Source: Protonemura montana
Taxonomy: Eukaryota; Arthropoda; Insecta; Plecoptera; Nemouridae
Direction: 5' to 3'
Assembly (NCBI GenBank): GCA_947568835.1
Contig: OX387611.1
Span: 5,026,001 to 5,090,000, forward strand
Length of the DNA stretch: 64,000 bases
The position numbers and the translations under genes are program-made. Below are positions 21,530-32,591 of this stretch, piece by piece (position 1 is the stretch's first letter; every line of letters starts with the position of its first letter). A model generated the notes under the pieces. The model was not told the origin of the DNA. It was given only the letters and a program-made list of their open reading frames with translations, and did not search any database.

Positions 21530-21580
21530 ATGAACAATTTTTTAACGGTTCCGTGCGTCTTTTTAGTGTTTCGACCTTAG
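21530..21580 (+). other. Upstream ORF: relic first exon start of a P450
   Basis: The ATG opens MNNFLTVPCVFLVFRP then TAG (16 codons). It is homologous to the anchor starts of copies B (MDSFLTVPTIF) and C ([11 protein letters not shown]). It sits between the TATA box and the functional start at 21634, so a transcript from this promoter would carry it as a uORF. It reads as the stub of a former exon 1 followed by a replacement exon 1. Confidence 0.6.
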
Positions 21581-21633
21581 ATATCACATCTATAAAACGA
21601 TTGACGAGATAGTTTAAGACTCCAGTCCTCAAC

Positions 21634-24600
21634 ATGGCTAGTATTCTCACGTTAGTCATCCTCCTCCTGGCGTTCTTCTGTATTTGGTGCATTTTCTACT
21701 GGCATCCACGTCGCAAGATTTGGGCCGCCGCCCGTCTTATTCCAGGCCCGAAACCGTTACCGCTGATCGGGAACGCAACGATTTTCTGGGGCGACATACG
21801 CGATACTCTTCCGAAACTTCAAAAAATTCATGCCGATTTCGGTAACATTGCCCGTGTGTGGCTGGGTAATCAGTTAATGGTGATACTTAACGATCCTGAA
21901 GATATTCAGTGTGTTTTTGGGAATCCAAATATAATCAACAGGGATCACAACTTAGCCCTGGCGCTAAAGCCGTTTTTTGGCAACGGTTTACTTTCAAACG
22001 CTGACGACGTGTGGAAAGTTCACAGGAAGTTGATACAGCCTATGTTCCACTTTAAAGTTCTGGAGTCTTATGTCGAGATCTTCGGGGCAAAGGCGAAGAT
22101 CTTGATACAAAAACTGGACGAGATTGCGGATGGCTCGCCGTTTAATATCAACAAGATGATAAGTTTGTGCACACTGGACGCAATTTGCGATACTTTCGTT
22201 GGTAAGCGAACTTTATTTAGCGTTGGTAACTTGAAAACTAGCTTTAATGCCTTTCAAAACTCCAGGACTTGCTCTAGAAAGCCTATTATCATGGCATACA
22301 TAAAAAAATTCTTGAAAAATGACTAATTGGAAATATGATACCTTAAATTTATGATACAGTATTTTTAAAAGTGAAGTTTAATTACAAAAACTACGAGCCA
22401 CAGGTCCCCGATTTGAAACCTTTCATCATTGGTAAAAGGTAAATTCCAGGAGATTGCTACAGTTTAAAAAATATATATTCAAATCGGTGAAACGAATAGA
22501 AAGTTTATTTATTTGGTGTCCTTTCCACACAAAAGTGCCTTACCACCTGAAATTTTACGGATTTTGGTCAAAGGTGTCCAAATGATTTAAAATATACTGA
22601 TAGAGATGTAATTTCTTTTTTATCACACAGGCTTGACAACGAGTATGCAAAATACCGGGCATCTTGAATTTCAGGAGGCCCATTACTCCACATCCGAGTT
22701 AGTTTATCGCCGGGTAATCTACCCCTGGCTACTCTTACCCTGGCTGTACCCTCTCACTAGTGACGGCCGGAAAGCCAAGAAAATCATGAAGGTACCAACT
22801 TAAGATCAAAGAGAGAGTGATCTTAAGATCACTCAAATATATTTCCACACATAATTTGTTAGTTAGTAAAAAAAAAACCCAATTCGTTCGGGGTAATTTT
22901 TTTTCGAAAATACAAAATATATTGGTTTTTGAGTTTTTGGTTATTTTAGTTAGATGCATTTAGGATGCTTGAACCAGATAATTGTTTTAATTTTTTGAGG
23001 TTTTTTTATATCGGAAAATTGTCAGGACCGCTTTTACCCTTGACTTAGCAGGTACAAGTTACAAATTGTTGGGAAATGTAGTTAATAATTATAATAATTT
23101 TTATTTTTGCCAGATCGATTACATTATGTAATATTGGGCGAGTCTTATACATGAATCACATGAATACACATGATTGTCCAGACACTAGGACTTTATATAA
23201 ACAGATACATGAAAACATATTCATAAAAACATACAGAAAATATATCACAAAATTGTCTTACAGTGTGGATATATTGTAGAATTCCTTTAGGGAATACATG
23301 CAATGTTCCAACAAGAATTCTGTAAGTTTTACTGAAAAGTCTTGTTTGTATAATCTGGTTTTTAAGATGTTGGGTAGTTTATTAAAGATAACTATCCCAG
23401 CAGAGACAGGACTTTTAATGTCATTAGTTGATGCTGTTAGATTTATTTCTGCGTTACCTCTTAACAGGTAGTTATGGTTTCCCAAATATTTTATGACATC
23501 GTTATTATTGATGACGTACATTACGATATAGTAGATGTAAAGGCAAGGAAGTGGCATTATTTTAAATTTATGAAAAAACGGTTTACAAGAGTCTTTATAG
23601 TACATACCAGGGGTCGTAGGGTCAAAACTGGCATTGGCAAGGAATCTGATGGCTCTTTTTTGCAACCTGAATAATTTTTCGGCTAGTGGTACAATGCCGT
23701 ATTGTAACTTGGACTGTACGTACGCAAAGTAAACAGCTTTAGCTGAATGGAAGTCGCAAGTTTTCATTGTCCTGCTCACTAGGTAGCAACCTGAGGCAAC
23801 CGATAGTGCGGATTTATTAATATGGGCTTCCCATTTTAGCCTATGATCAATGATCAGACCGAGGAACCTCGTTTCATTGAGTACCTGAATACTTTTTCCC
23901 TCTAGGTATTATAGAGGGGAGGCGTTAGACTCCATGGTCTTGTGTTTTTGTTTGAAGTTGATTAGCACAGTTTTTCTGTTATTGAGCTTGAGCCCATTAG
24001 CTGAACTCCAGGTGACCATTTGGGATATGGCCTCTGTACAGGCCGAGTGAATGAGCGGAGTGTTCTCTGAGATGCGATGAGTGGTGTCGTCCGCATAAGT
24101 GGTCAGATTCCCACGATTGATTGACTTTTTTAAGTCATTGGTAAAAAGGATGAACAAGATAGGGGAGAGAGTAGCGCCCTGTGGGACTCCCATTGTTAGG
24201 GTAGCTTCCTCCGAGAAATGCGTGCCTGTTTTATTAGTAATTTTGACTGTTTGTTTACGTTTATATAGAAATGAACTTATCCAATCATTAGGAGTTCCGC
24301 GTATCCCATAACTTTTCAGTTTTCCTATGAGTAAGGTGTGCTCGATTTTTTCGAATGCCTTGATATAGTCATAAAAAATGCCATTGGCAGAATTACTCTC
24401 TTTCAAGGAAAGGAGTAGCTCATTGACAAAATTTGACACAGCTTTTATAGTTGACCTTTGTTTTCTGAAGCCGTGTTGACAGTTATCCAGTATATTGAAT
24501 TTGTTGAGGTGACTAAGCAAGCGATTACAGAAAGCATTCTCGAACAGTTTGGAGAAAACAGAGAGATTGGAGATCGGTCTGTAGTTGTTAAGTTTTTGTT

Positions 24601-27600
24601 TGTCGCCCTTTTTAGAAACGGGGATTACTATCGCTCGCTTCAGTTGTTCAGGAAAGATACCGGTCTCAAAAGACATGATTACAAGGAAAAGTAAGGGCAT
24701 CATCAAATGTACTGAAGCATGTTTAAGAACAAAAGCCGGGACTTCATCATAGCCAGCTGATTTTTTTCTTGTAATTTTCATGAGTATTTTTTTAATATTC
24801 TTTACCATTTAAGGGGCTTAGAAAGATGTTATGATAATTACTGCCAGTTGCAGAGGTGCTATTGTTATTGTTGGCGAACGGCTCGCTCTGTCTGATGTTT
24901 GGAACTGTTATAGTTGTGTCATTAAAGTGGTTGTTAAATATGTCAGCCACTTCTCTACCCGAGGTTATTAGGGATCCATTATGTTTTAGGTTACTGGGGG
25001 ACGTGTCAGCTTCTTTTTTAAATTTGTTGATAATTATCCAAGCTGGTTTCCTTTATTGGTGGATTTTCTAATGTTATTTATGTTGGCACGCTTTATTTCA
25101 TTAGCTATCTCGAGGTGATAAGCCTTTTTCATTTTTTTGTAAATGATATTGTCTTGTTCTTTCTTTGTAGATTTATAATTTAGATACATTTTCTTAACTT
25201 CCAGTGACATAGAGATAATATTAGGACTAAACTTCCGTTTTTTATTTGATTTATGGTGACTATGTTTGTGTTTATTATTATTTATTTTTTTGGAAAGGCT
25301 CTATCGAAGGACTTCATAAAAATTGAATGAAAGACGTTGAAAGCTTCATTCATATCAGCTTCTGCATATAGGGAGTCCGAATTAATCTCGCTTAATAGAA
25401 AGGCGAAATAATCTATTTGATTTTGTTTAAATGTGCGTTTGATGAGGTTAACGTTATCTTCCGATGCATGGTTGTTGTTACCGGTGATTGGAGGATTGGG
25501 GGTATCAATAAATACCAATTGATCCTTGTGATCTGACAGCCCTAATTCCACGTTTGCATCTAGATTAACGTACTTGTTATTCGTAATGACGTTGTCAATT
25601 GAGGAAGACGTAGTTTTCTGTTGCATTATTGCTACTCTTGTGGGTTCTTTATTGAGGAGCCTGCAGATTCCTAACAGTACCGCTTCTGAAAACATGTAGG
25701 ATAGTTTTTGATCGTTTATGTCTATATTAAAATCTCCACAGATCAAGAGGTTTTGTTGCCCTATGTGGTTCAACAGGTTTAGCAGACGTGACATAAAAGT
25801 CAGTATACAGGCTTTTGGGGGCTTGTAGCAAGTAACGATTATAATATTAAAAGGAGACTTCAACTCAATTGCGCATATTTCGAATTCAGATTCGATTGCC
25901 CTTAGATTGATGTCATTTCTGGGAGTGCAGACCAACTTCGAAACATTATTTACATAGATAGCGGTACCACCGTCCTTTTTAGTATTTCTACTGAAACATG
26001 ATACTAGTTTGTCACTATCGAAAGATGCTACTCTTTGAAGTTGTTCTTCACTTATGCTTAGCTCTTAAAAAATTAGCAATTTTCATGTAAAATGGGTAGT
26101 GGGCACGTAGGGTTGTTTTTCGTAACATTAGAAATTTGGTTGAAAACGGTTGAAAAGTTTTAATTTGTACGTCACTTGTGAGAATTACCCTAAACATGAC
26201 ATTTTTATAATAGCGACATGAAAATCAATGAAGTATTTTATGTATAAGTTGATGGCAAGGTAAGATATTTTCTAAGTGGCTTCAATTTATTTTAGTAATT
26301 TTAAAGTCTGTTGGCGTGTGTTCATGCTGCTTATTGAAAGAAAAATATTGACTAAATGCTATTCAATTTGTTTTTATATCATCAAAGTGCATTTTAGGAA
26401 ATGTTGACGGCCATTTTCAACCGCTATCTACATTTGTTTTCGAATTACTGCCAACCTTGGAATCCTAAAAGTGACCTTCTCTCAAAAAGGCTGGACATTT
26501 TTTCCAAAGGATTTTTTTTTTCGGAAAATGATAAGTTCTGTTAAAATAATATATAAATGTGTTGTTTGTACTCACAGATCATCGACAAGTTCAACAACGG
26601 TATCATTGCTCAAAAGGTCGCCTCCTACCGCGAGGGGGATCGTCGCCCAGGGATTGAGACGGGAACTGGCAAGATCATCACTTCCTTTCTAGACATGCTC
26701 ATCGAGGCCTCAAAGACACAGGGGTCCGTTCTTACTGAGCGAGAAATCTTGGACGAGGTGAGGCAATACCTGGACAGGAGCATTGCATCCAGCCAGCTTT
26801 TCTAGGGGTGCTTTCAGCTATCTTGGCTTACACTTAGTTTAAGCTTAAGTTTATTTATTCCCTTATTCAATGACATTTTGGAAACGTCAGGCAAGCACGT
26901 TTTAGATTTTTTTTTCTCCATCACACCTAATAGCGTGTTACCAAATGTTTAATTAATTAACAATGTCGTTCCGCCGGGTATCAACATTGACATCTCGAGA
27001 CCTGATCACTAACAGCATTTCAATATCCTCCTTGCTACTCCTGATCGCAAATTTCGGTTGAACGCTGCTTTTTACGAGATTATTACTGTTAATACTTTTT
27101 TATATCGTTTTTAATTTGGAAATTTTAATTTAAAAAACGGGCAAAAAATCTAAATTTTCACTATATTGGAAATTATAATTTTATAACAAGTAAGTAGGGG
27201 AGACTGGGGCAATTTGTTACAGGGGCAAGTTGTTACAGGGGCAAGTTGTTACAGGGGCAAGTTGTTACAGAGGCAAGTTGTTACAGGGGCTAGTTGTTAC
27301 AGGGGCAAGTTGTTACAATCCACTATAAAAATAGGGGATTTGAAAAATCGCGGTGTCATAAATATAAGTGTTAACTAATAGGTCGCTCGTCAGTCTGAAA
27401 CTGCAAAACTAGTCCGAAGCGCCAAAGTAAGGAAATTATTTGAGATAAAACGATTTTGACACCACGAGGCTAGATATAATTTTTTTCTTTTTTCCTTCCT
27501 AGCTGTTTTAGTTTAATGCAATCCCCAAATGAGTTGTGTTACCTGTTAGCCCCACATTTTCTCGTAATGCCAATAGTTATCTCCGGGCTGATAATCAAAT

Positions 27601-30310
27601 AGGTCGTGAAATAATAGCACTAATGTAATTGAAGTGCTACTGGGGCTAGTTGTTACTGTTCATTTCTTGTGTGGGTCTGGACATGATGTGAGGTTATGGG
27701 ACACTGCCTTTTCTATTTTACGCTGGATATATTTTTGGGTTTCATATTTCGTTTGTACAAAATATAATATGATTGTTTCCATTAGATGTCCAGGTTATAA
27801 AATGCGAATTTATAGGAGGAACATTGACATATTGACATAATATGAGATAAGAAGCGAAAAGAGACAACAAACGTCAACGAGAACTCTCCGCCGGAGGAGG
27901 AGGACGACGAAGACTTCGTTTGTTTTGTCTGTTCTCGACTCTTCTCCAAATCAGGCCCCGCTGAACTCGACAGGATTCAGTGCATTTAGTGTTTGGTTAA
28001 GCCGCATGTGAAGTGTATTGTATTCACACCAGAATATATCTGTGTAGATTGCACGTAAACGATTGATACAGTTGAATGTTTATTCAGTAAATATAACGTT
28101 TCACTTAAAAAATAAAACCTCAGATGCATTATCTATTGAACATTATTTATAATCAGCTCATTTTTGTTTTTTCCCCTATTAACTAGGTACTGTAACAACT
28201 AGCCCCTGACCTGTAACAACTTGCCCCGACAAGGGGCAAGTTGTTACACTTTGCAATCTGGCAAATTTTACGTTATCACGTGTCTATTAGGAAAATTATC
28301 ATTGTTATAAAAATTATTTCTATTAGTCAAAAGATGTGCGAATACATTGCCAAATTTAAAATTCATGAAAATTTTGTTAAATGTCCACAAAAAAATCAAA
28401 TGTCAAAATTGTAACAACTAGCCCCAGTCTCCCCTACCTATGTTCATTAAAGTAAAAAAAATCTTGTCCTTTTAGGTAACAACAATGACTGCCGCCGGCC
28501 TCATCACCTCCAGCATAACAATGTGTACCTTGCTCCTCCTGATCGCGATCCACCCCGAGTGGCAAGACGCCCTCTTCGCCGAGATGAGCGACATCTTCGG
28601 CGACGACACGTCCCGTCCAGCAACGCACCTGGACCTCTCCAAGATGCTTGTCATGGACCGAGTGATTCGAGAGACGCTGCGAATGTACCCGTCGATCACT
28701 TTGACACCTCGAGAGATCAAAGAAGATGTTGTTTTGCCCAGTGGATACAAGTTACCAGCTGGGAGTTCGGCGGTTGTTATTTTTAACCTTGTGCATCGGG
28801 ATCCCAAGAATTACCCGAAACCAAACAGGTAAGTTCTCAGATGTGACGATGAGTGCGTTGGGTGGTAAACCTGGGCTAATTTTGTGGATGAAATATGGGA
28901 TTTGGGATTTTTTTCAATTCAGTTATGATGCGAATTTAGCTCGAAAGAGTGGACAATTTTTTTTTATTATAATGAACAAGTCTCAAAAACTGATGCCCAA
29001 ACTTTTGTCACAATTAAAGAGAATAAATTCCCACACTAATTTACCGACTAACAGATCATGAACTTGGATTTATAAAACCAAATTTTGGTGGCGCTATTCG
29101 AAGGGAGGGTGATCTTTGAGGCAAAGGTCATGAATACCAGAAAGTGTAATATTTGATTATTTATTGATTAAATGTTCAGTCGTTGAGTGTGCAGGTTCTA
29201 GGTAGAGGCACAACTTTAATGTTATAGTTTCTGCGTGAAAGATGACCGCCAAATCACTACCCTAACGACAAAAATGCAGTTTACCGGAACATCACGGTAA
29301 GTGGAGCCACTGTCATATGAAATTTAATTTCGATATTTCTCGTAGGTTTACTAGCTTTTGAGACTTTTCGTGCTGAAAAGATTTCCATCAATGTTTACCT
29401 CAAAGATTGATATACACGAAACGAGATTCAAAAGCGAGTAACCTACGTGAAATATCGAAATTAAATTTCATACGACAGTGGCTCAACTTAACGGCGTGTT
29501 CCGGTACTCTACATTTTTGTCGGTAAGGTAGTCATTTGGCGGCCATCTTTAACACAGAAACTGTAACATTAACGTTCTGTCTCTACCCTAAACCTGCACA
29601 ATCAACGGTTTAACATTGACGTTCTGTCTCTACTTATAACCTGCAAAGTCAACGGTTTAACATTAACGTTCTGTCTCTACCTATAACCTGCACACTCAAC
29701 GGTTTAACATGACCGTTCTGCCTCTATCTATAACCTGCACACTCAACGGTTTAACATTACCGTTCTGCCTCTACCTAGAACCTGCAAACTCAACGGTTTA
29801 GTACATACATTGTTTGCGGACACAGGATAGAAGTTATAGAAACTTGTGGACGATTCGGGCAGAGTTTTTGGTCGTCTCCTGGACTTTATTTACAAAGTTA
29901 TAAAAGAAAAATTTATTACGAGTAAATGTAATACATTGTTTTCAAATAGGTAAAAGCAAAGCTATAAATGTCACAATTAAGAATGAGCGTATCAAAAGAG
30001 ATAGAATAAAGCATAAATTGAAACAATTATATTTGTGTAACACAGATTTCTGCCAGATCGTTGGCTACCTGACTCAGACATCAACAGGCACTCCTACGCG
30101 TTTCTTCCGTTCGGCGCCGGATTACGCCACTGCATTGGACAGAAGTACTCACTCTTGCAGATGAAGTCAATAATAAGTCAGATGGTGCGACGGTACAAGA
30201 TGACCACCGACCTCACCATGCAGGATCTCGAAAAACTGGAAATAAGTATATTTTCAAGGCTGTGCTCAGGAGGATATCAGTTAAAGCTGGAGAAAAGGGC
30301 CAGCGTTTAG
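21634..30310 (+). CDS. CYP4-clan cytochrome P450, gene D (complete, five exons, 508 aa)
   Basis: Exons 21634-22201, 22631-22791, 26578-26757, 28476-28828 and 30046-30310 join in frame (568/161/180/353/265 nt) to 508 residues. The start MASILTLVILLLAFFCIWC gives a hydrophobic anchor, followed by the hinge [12 protein letters not shown]. The I helix reads TAAGLITSS, the K helix RETLRMYP, then FLPDRW and the haem loop PFGAGLRHCIG with Cys450. As in A and C, the CYP4 haem-linking Glu and the Asp of the acid-alcohol pair are replaced by Ala and Ile. It is probably an ER-anchored haem enzyme with unknown substrate. Intron 2 (3.8 kb) holds an antisense LINE, intron 3 a pogo-like element, and intron 4 a foldback MITE. 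No frame damage is seen. Its 3' half is closest to gene A, while its 5' half resembles C. Confidence 0.93.
22202..22630. other. Intron 1 of gene D
   Basis: No recognisable repeat. The reading frame stays open for 42 codons past the donor, but the splice donor GTAAG and homology to gene C support splicing at 22201. Confidence 0.5.
22865..23090 (+). repeat. PLE pseudo-LTR, diverged
   Basis: Contains AAAATACAAAATATATTGG, TTTAGGATGCTTGAACCAGA, GGAAAATTGTCAGGACCGC and AGGTACAAGTTAC. It lies in intron 2 of gene D. Confidence 0.65.
23095..26100 (-). mobile_element. LINE (non-LTR retrotransposon) with endonuclease and RT, decayed, in intron 2 of gene D
   Basis: Minus-strand order: apurinic-type endonuclease at 25282-25935 (NLLICGDFNIDINDQ; ELGLSDHKDQLVFI), then RT at 23909-24808 (KSAGYDEVPAFVLK; NNYRPISNLSVFSKLFE; QHGFRKQRST; GVPQGATLSPILFILFTNDL; TTYADDTTHRI), then a C-terminal domain at 23258-23779. 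Stops and frame changes separate the three. The length of about 3 kb covers most of ORF2; an ORF1 gag-like part is not seen. It belongs to the Jockey/CR1-like group by motif style. Antisense to the host gene. Confidence 0.88.
26105..26570. other. Rest of intron 2 of gene D, no gene seen
   Basis: AT-rich, ending in the polypyrimidine tract and CTCACAG acceptor. Confidence 0.45.
26758..27194. other. Intron 3 of gene D, shared with gene A
   Basis: 26890-27194 corresponds to 330-620 upstream of exon 4 in gene A (CATCTCGAG, CTGATCGCAAATTTCGGTTG). This is direct evidence for block duplication. Confidence 0.6.
27195..28438. mobile_element. pogo/Tigger-like DNA transposon, internally deleted
   Basis: The ends are inverted: TAGGGGAGACTGGGGC on the left (27195 on) and GCCCCAGTCTCCCCTA on the right (about 28423-28438), flanked by TA. 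The homologous intron of gene A (615-625, ACAAGTACCTATG) lacks the element. Plus-strand 27870-28070 encodes a Cys-rich finger (EEEDDEDFVCFVCSRLF, IQCI, KCIVF, YICVDCT) of the CxxC...C...HxxC...CxxC kind found at the C terminus of insect pogo-like transposases. The catalytic DDE core is not seen. The left end has the terminal 16-bp motif repeated about seven times (27202-27315). Confidence 0.75.
27202..27315. repeat. 16-bp tandem repeat of the transposon end
   Basis: About seven units of GGGGCAAGTTGTTACA with a few substitutions. The same motif reappears inverted at 28193-28230 and 28412-28432. Confidence 0.85.
29181..29796. mobile_element. Foldback MITE with amplified right arm
   Basis: The left end CGTTGAGTGTGCAGGTTCTA is inverted at the right end (TAGAACCTGCAAACTCAACG). 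Long inverted arms (about 29200-29350 against 29430-29590, both with ATTTAATTTCGATATTT or its complement) meet in a 70-bp centre. After the right arm the terminal segment is repeated about five times with a 46-47 bp period (29555-29796). TTCAGT/TTTAGT flank the element, and gene A intron 4 (near 1320) has the uninterrupted sequence. It lies in intron 4 of gene D. Confidence 0.75.
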
Positions 30311-30730
30311 AGCGGGGTTCTTACCAATAAGGTTAAGGACAAAAGTGGAATGCTTTATTGTTTTAATCATTTTGTGAGTACATGGGATTTTCACTAAGAG
30401 CAGACAGGGTGGCGATAGGTCAGCACATTTTTTTAGATTAAGTCATATTTTTGTTTGTTATGTGGAATTTTTTAAATCCAATGAAAAAATTTTGGCAAGC
30501 ATATTGACAAAGTTTGACAATTATTTCACAAGTTTCTTAAACTTGTTTCTAAAATTGTTCTGATATTTGGACAACATCTAAGTAAACTAGTGGGCATTTA
30601 ATCTCAGGTTCATCTCAGTTAGAGTACTTATGTATTGATTTTTTTAATCTGACTTTAAATCGTTGTTATTTTTGGGAAAGTATTGTAAAAAGAAAACGGA
30701 TAGGTTAGCTGGCAGTCAGCCAGGGTTTCA
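30311..30730. other. 3' flank of gene D
   Basis: Matches 1841-2075 and 2560-2720 behind gene A, without the 2076-2560 insert. Confidence 0.55.
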
Positions 30731-31480
30731 TTGGTTCACAAAGACGGTTCTTGGTCTGGTGTATTTAATACAGATGGTTTATTAGTTGTGTTCATTTGTA
30801 TTGCAATTTTCCACACCTATGCTCAACTCAAACTCCCAGTGTTTTCTAATAATTCAGTGCACATCAACTATCGAAGAGCTTAAGACCAGTAATTTATGGT
30901 TCCTTATCATTGATACAACCATTCACGTCGACATTTCTCTTTTCTACTTTTAAATAATGTTTGTGTTATAGTTGATATTATCTGTACAAATGTTTGTTTA
31001 TATAGAAGTATAGATCATGCGACAAGTGTTTAATATGGTTACAGCAAATATTTATGACGAGCAGTTTGTATAAATATTACCAATATACACTCTAGTATTA
31101 ACCAAATAAAAGTGGTGAGGCCATAAAGCCATACACTTAAATGATGGACAAATACTTTTTGGTTATCCATAGATGTTTTTATAAATACTAAAACATTTAC
31201 CTCGAGAAGAAAGCAGTGTCCCTACGGATGATTTACGAAGCGCCTTGAAAAAAGTAACCGTATATACACCGATAAATCTGAGGTAGGCTAATTAATTATT
31301 GAGTGGGGTGATGAATTCTTGCGATTGTCTCTCGGGTGCCAACCCCTTCCACCCTCGCAAAAACCTGCTCTCTGCTGGGAAAAAGTTAAACTTCTGAAAT
31401 CACTGGTTAACAAGTAAACGAGGAAAGTTGCGCCATTGTCGTGTACCTACAATTGTGTACTTACATAAGAAGTTGAACAT
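30730..31480. other. Intergenic, no gene seen
   Basis: No repeat or coding region recognised. Confidence 0.4.
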
Positions 31481-31485
31481 AACAA

Positions 31486-31719
31486 AGCCTTTTTTTGGCA
31501 ACGGTTTATTTTCAAACGCTGACGACGTGTGGAAAGTTCACAGGAAGTTGATTACTCCTATGTTTCATTTTAAAGTGCTCGAGTCCTATTTAGAGATATT
31601 TGGGTCGAAGGCGAAGATATTGATGGACAAACTGGATGAAGTGGCAGACGGCTCGCCGTTTGATATCAATAAGAAGGTGTGTCTGTGTACGCTGGACGCT
31701 GTTTGTGAGACTGTGGTTG
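31486..31719 (+). pseudogene. CYP4-clan P450 exon-1 fragment E
   Basis: The frame from [20 protein letters not shown] to [14 protein letters not shown] matches the 3' 40% of exon 1 in gene C, ending at an intact donor GTAAG. There is no membrane anchor or hinge upstream, and no exons 2-5 follow within the window. The coding frame itself is undamaged, so truncation was recent or the piece was copied alone. Confidence 0.85.
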
Positions 31720-31990
31720 GTAAGTGATTTTTTAATCCTCCATAAACGCCCCAAGACTAATAAAAACACTGACTAAAAATATCTATCTTTTGCGTATTCA
31801 GAGTTTAACTGTTTATTAATTTCAACCAGAGATATTTAATAACAAAAATAATTCATTTATTTTGGTTCAAATTGATTGGTTTCAAATTCAATTATTTTTG
31901 TCGTGGCTGACCCGAAGCGGTCTAATTAATTAAATTCCGTTGAAAAAAGGGGTTTTAATTATAGAATTACTGTCTTAATGTATCGAATTA
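31720..31990. other. Relic intron 1 behind fragment E
   Basis: Parallels 4286-4560 behind exon 1 of pseudogene B. Confidence 0.55.
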
Positions 31991-31992
31991 CA

Positions 31993-32525
31993 CCGAACGG
32001 TTTGGCGTGTTGGAAACACCGGTTCTCGTTAGATCACCGAAGTCCAGCAACACTGCGCTGAGTCAGGTATTGGATGGGTGATCATCATACACGTGACCAG
32101 TTCTGTTCGGGAGAGAGGTTGGAGGGATGAAAGTTAAGCAACACTGCGCTGGGTCAGGTATTGGATGGGTGACCATCATACACATGACCAGTTCTGTTGG
32201 GGAGAGAGGTTAGAGAGATTAAAGTCAGTACAGCAACTTCACTCGCCTTGCTTATCAACCTCTCGAAAGCATGGATTTGTGGAGGAATCCTGCTGTTCGA
32301 GTTGTACCGTCCTTCGGAAGGGACGTAAAGCCGGTGGTCCCCTTGGTGCTTTTCGACAGGAGTAGGCTACGTGCCGGCACCGGGTTTCCCCTCCTCCCTT
32401 CTAGGCTAGGTAAAGTTCACCAGTAACCTCATCATCATCCACTCATTCACCGACGCCATTAGACCAGTGCCGCATGGGCAGATGTCAAAACAGTGCGTCG
32501 TTAAACACCACAAATAATAATAAAG
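31993..32525 (+). mobile_element. 5S-headed SINE, full length, two 5S modules
   Basis: The best complete copy. The head has AAACACCGGTTCTCGTTAGA, then ATCACCGAAG, GCAACACTGCGC and GGATGGGTGA, i.e. the 5S rRNA middle region including the box A, intermediate element and box C positions. A second module (32130-32190) follows, then the body with CAACCTCTCGA and CGTCCTTCGGAAGGGACG, and the tail with CATCATCATCC, CAAAACAGTGCGTCGTTAAA and CACCACAAATAATAATAAA. Confidence 0.88.
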
Positions 32526-32591
32526 ATTAATATACGTTTATATACTCAAGTTTTGTGTCAGTGACATGCCATCAACAACATAACCCCACAG

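Noticed and set aside
32030-32200. A 5S rRNA gene
   Set aside because: Only the middle of 5S matches. The ends that form helix I are missing and the match continues into a SINE body with a repeat tail.
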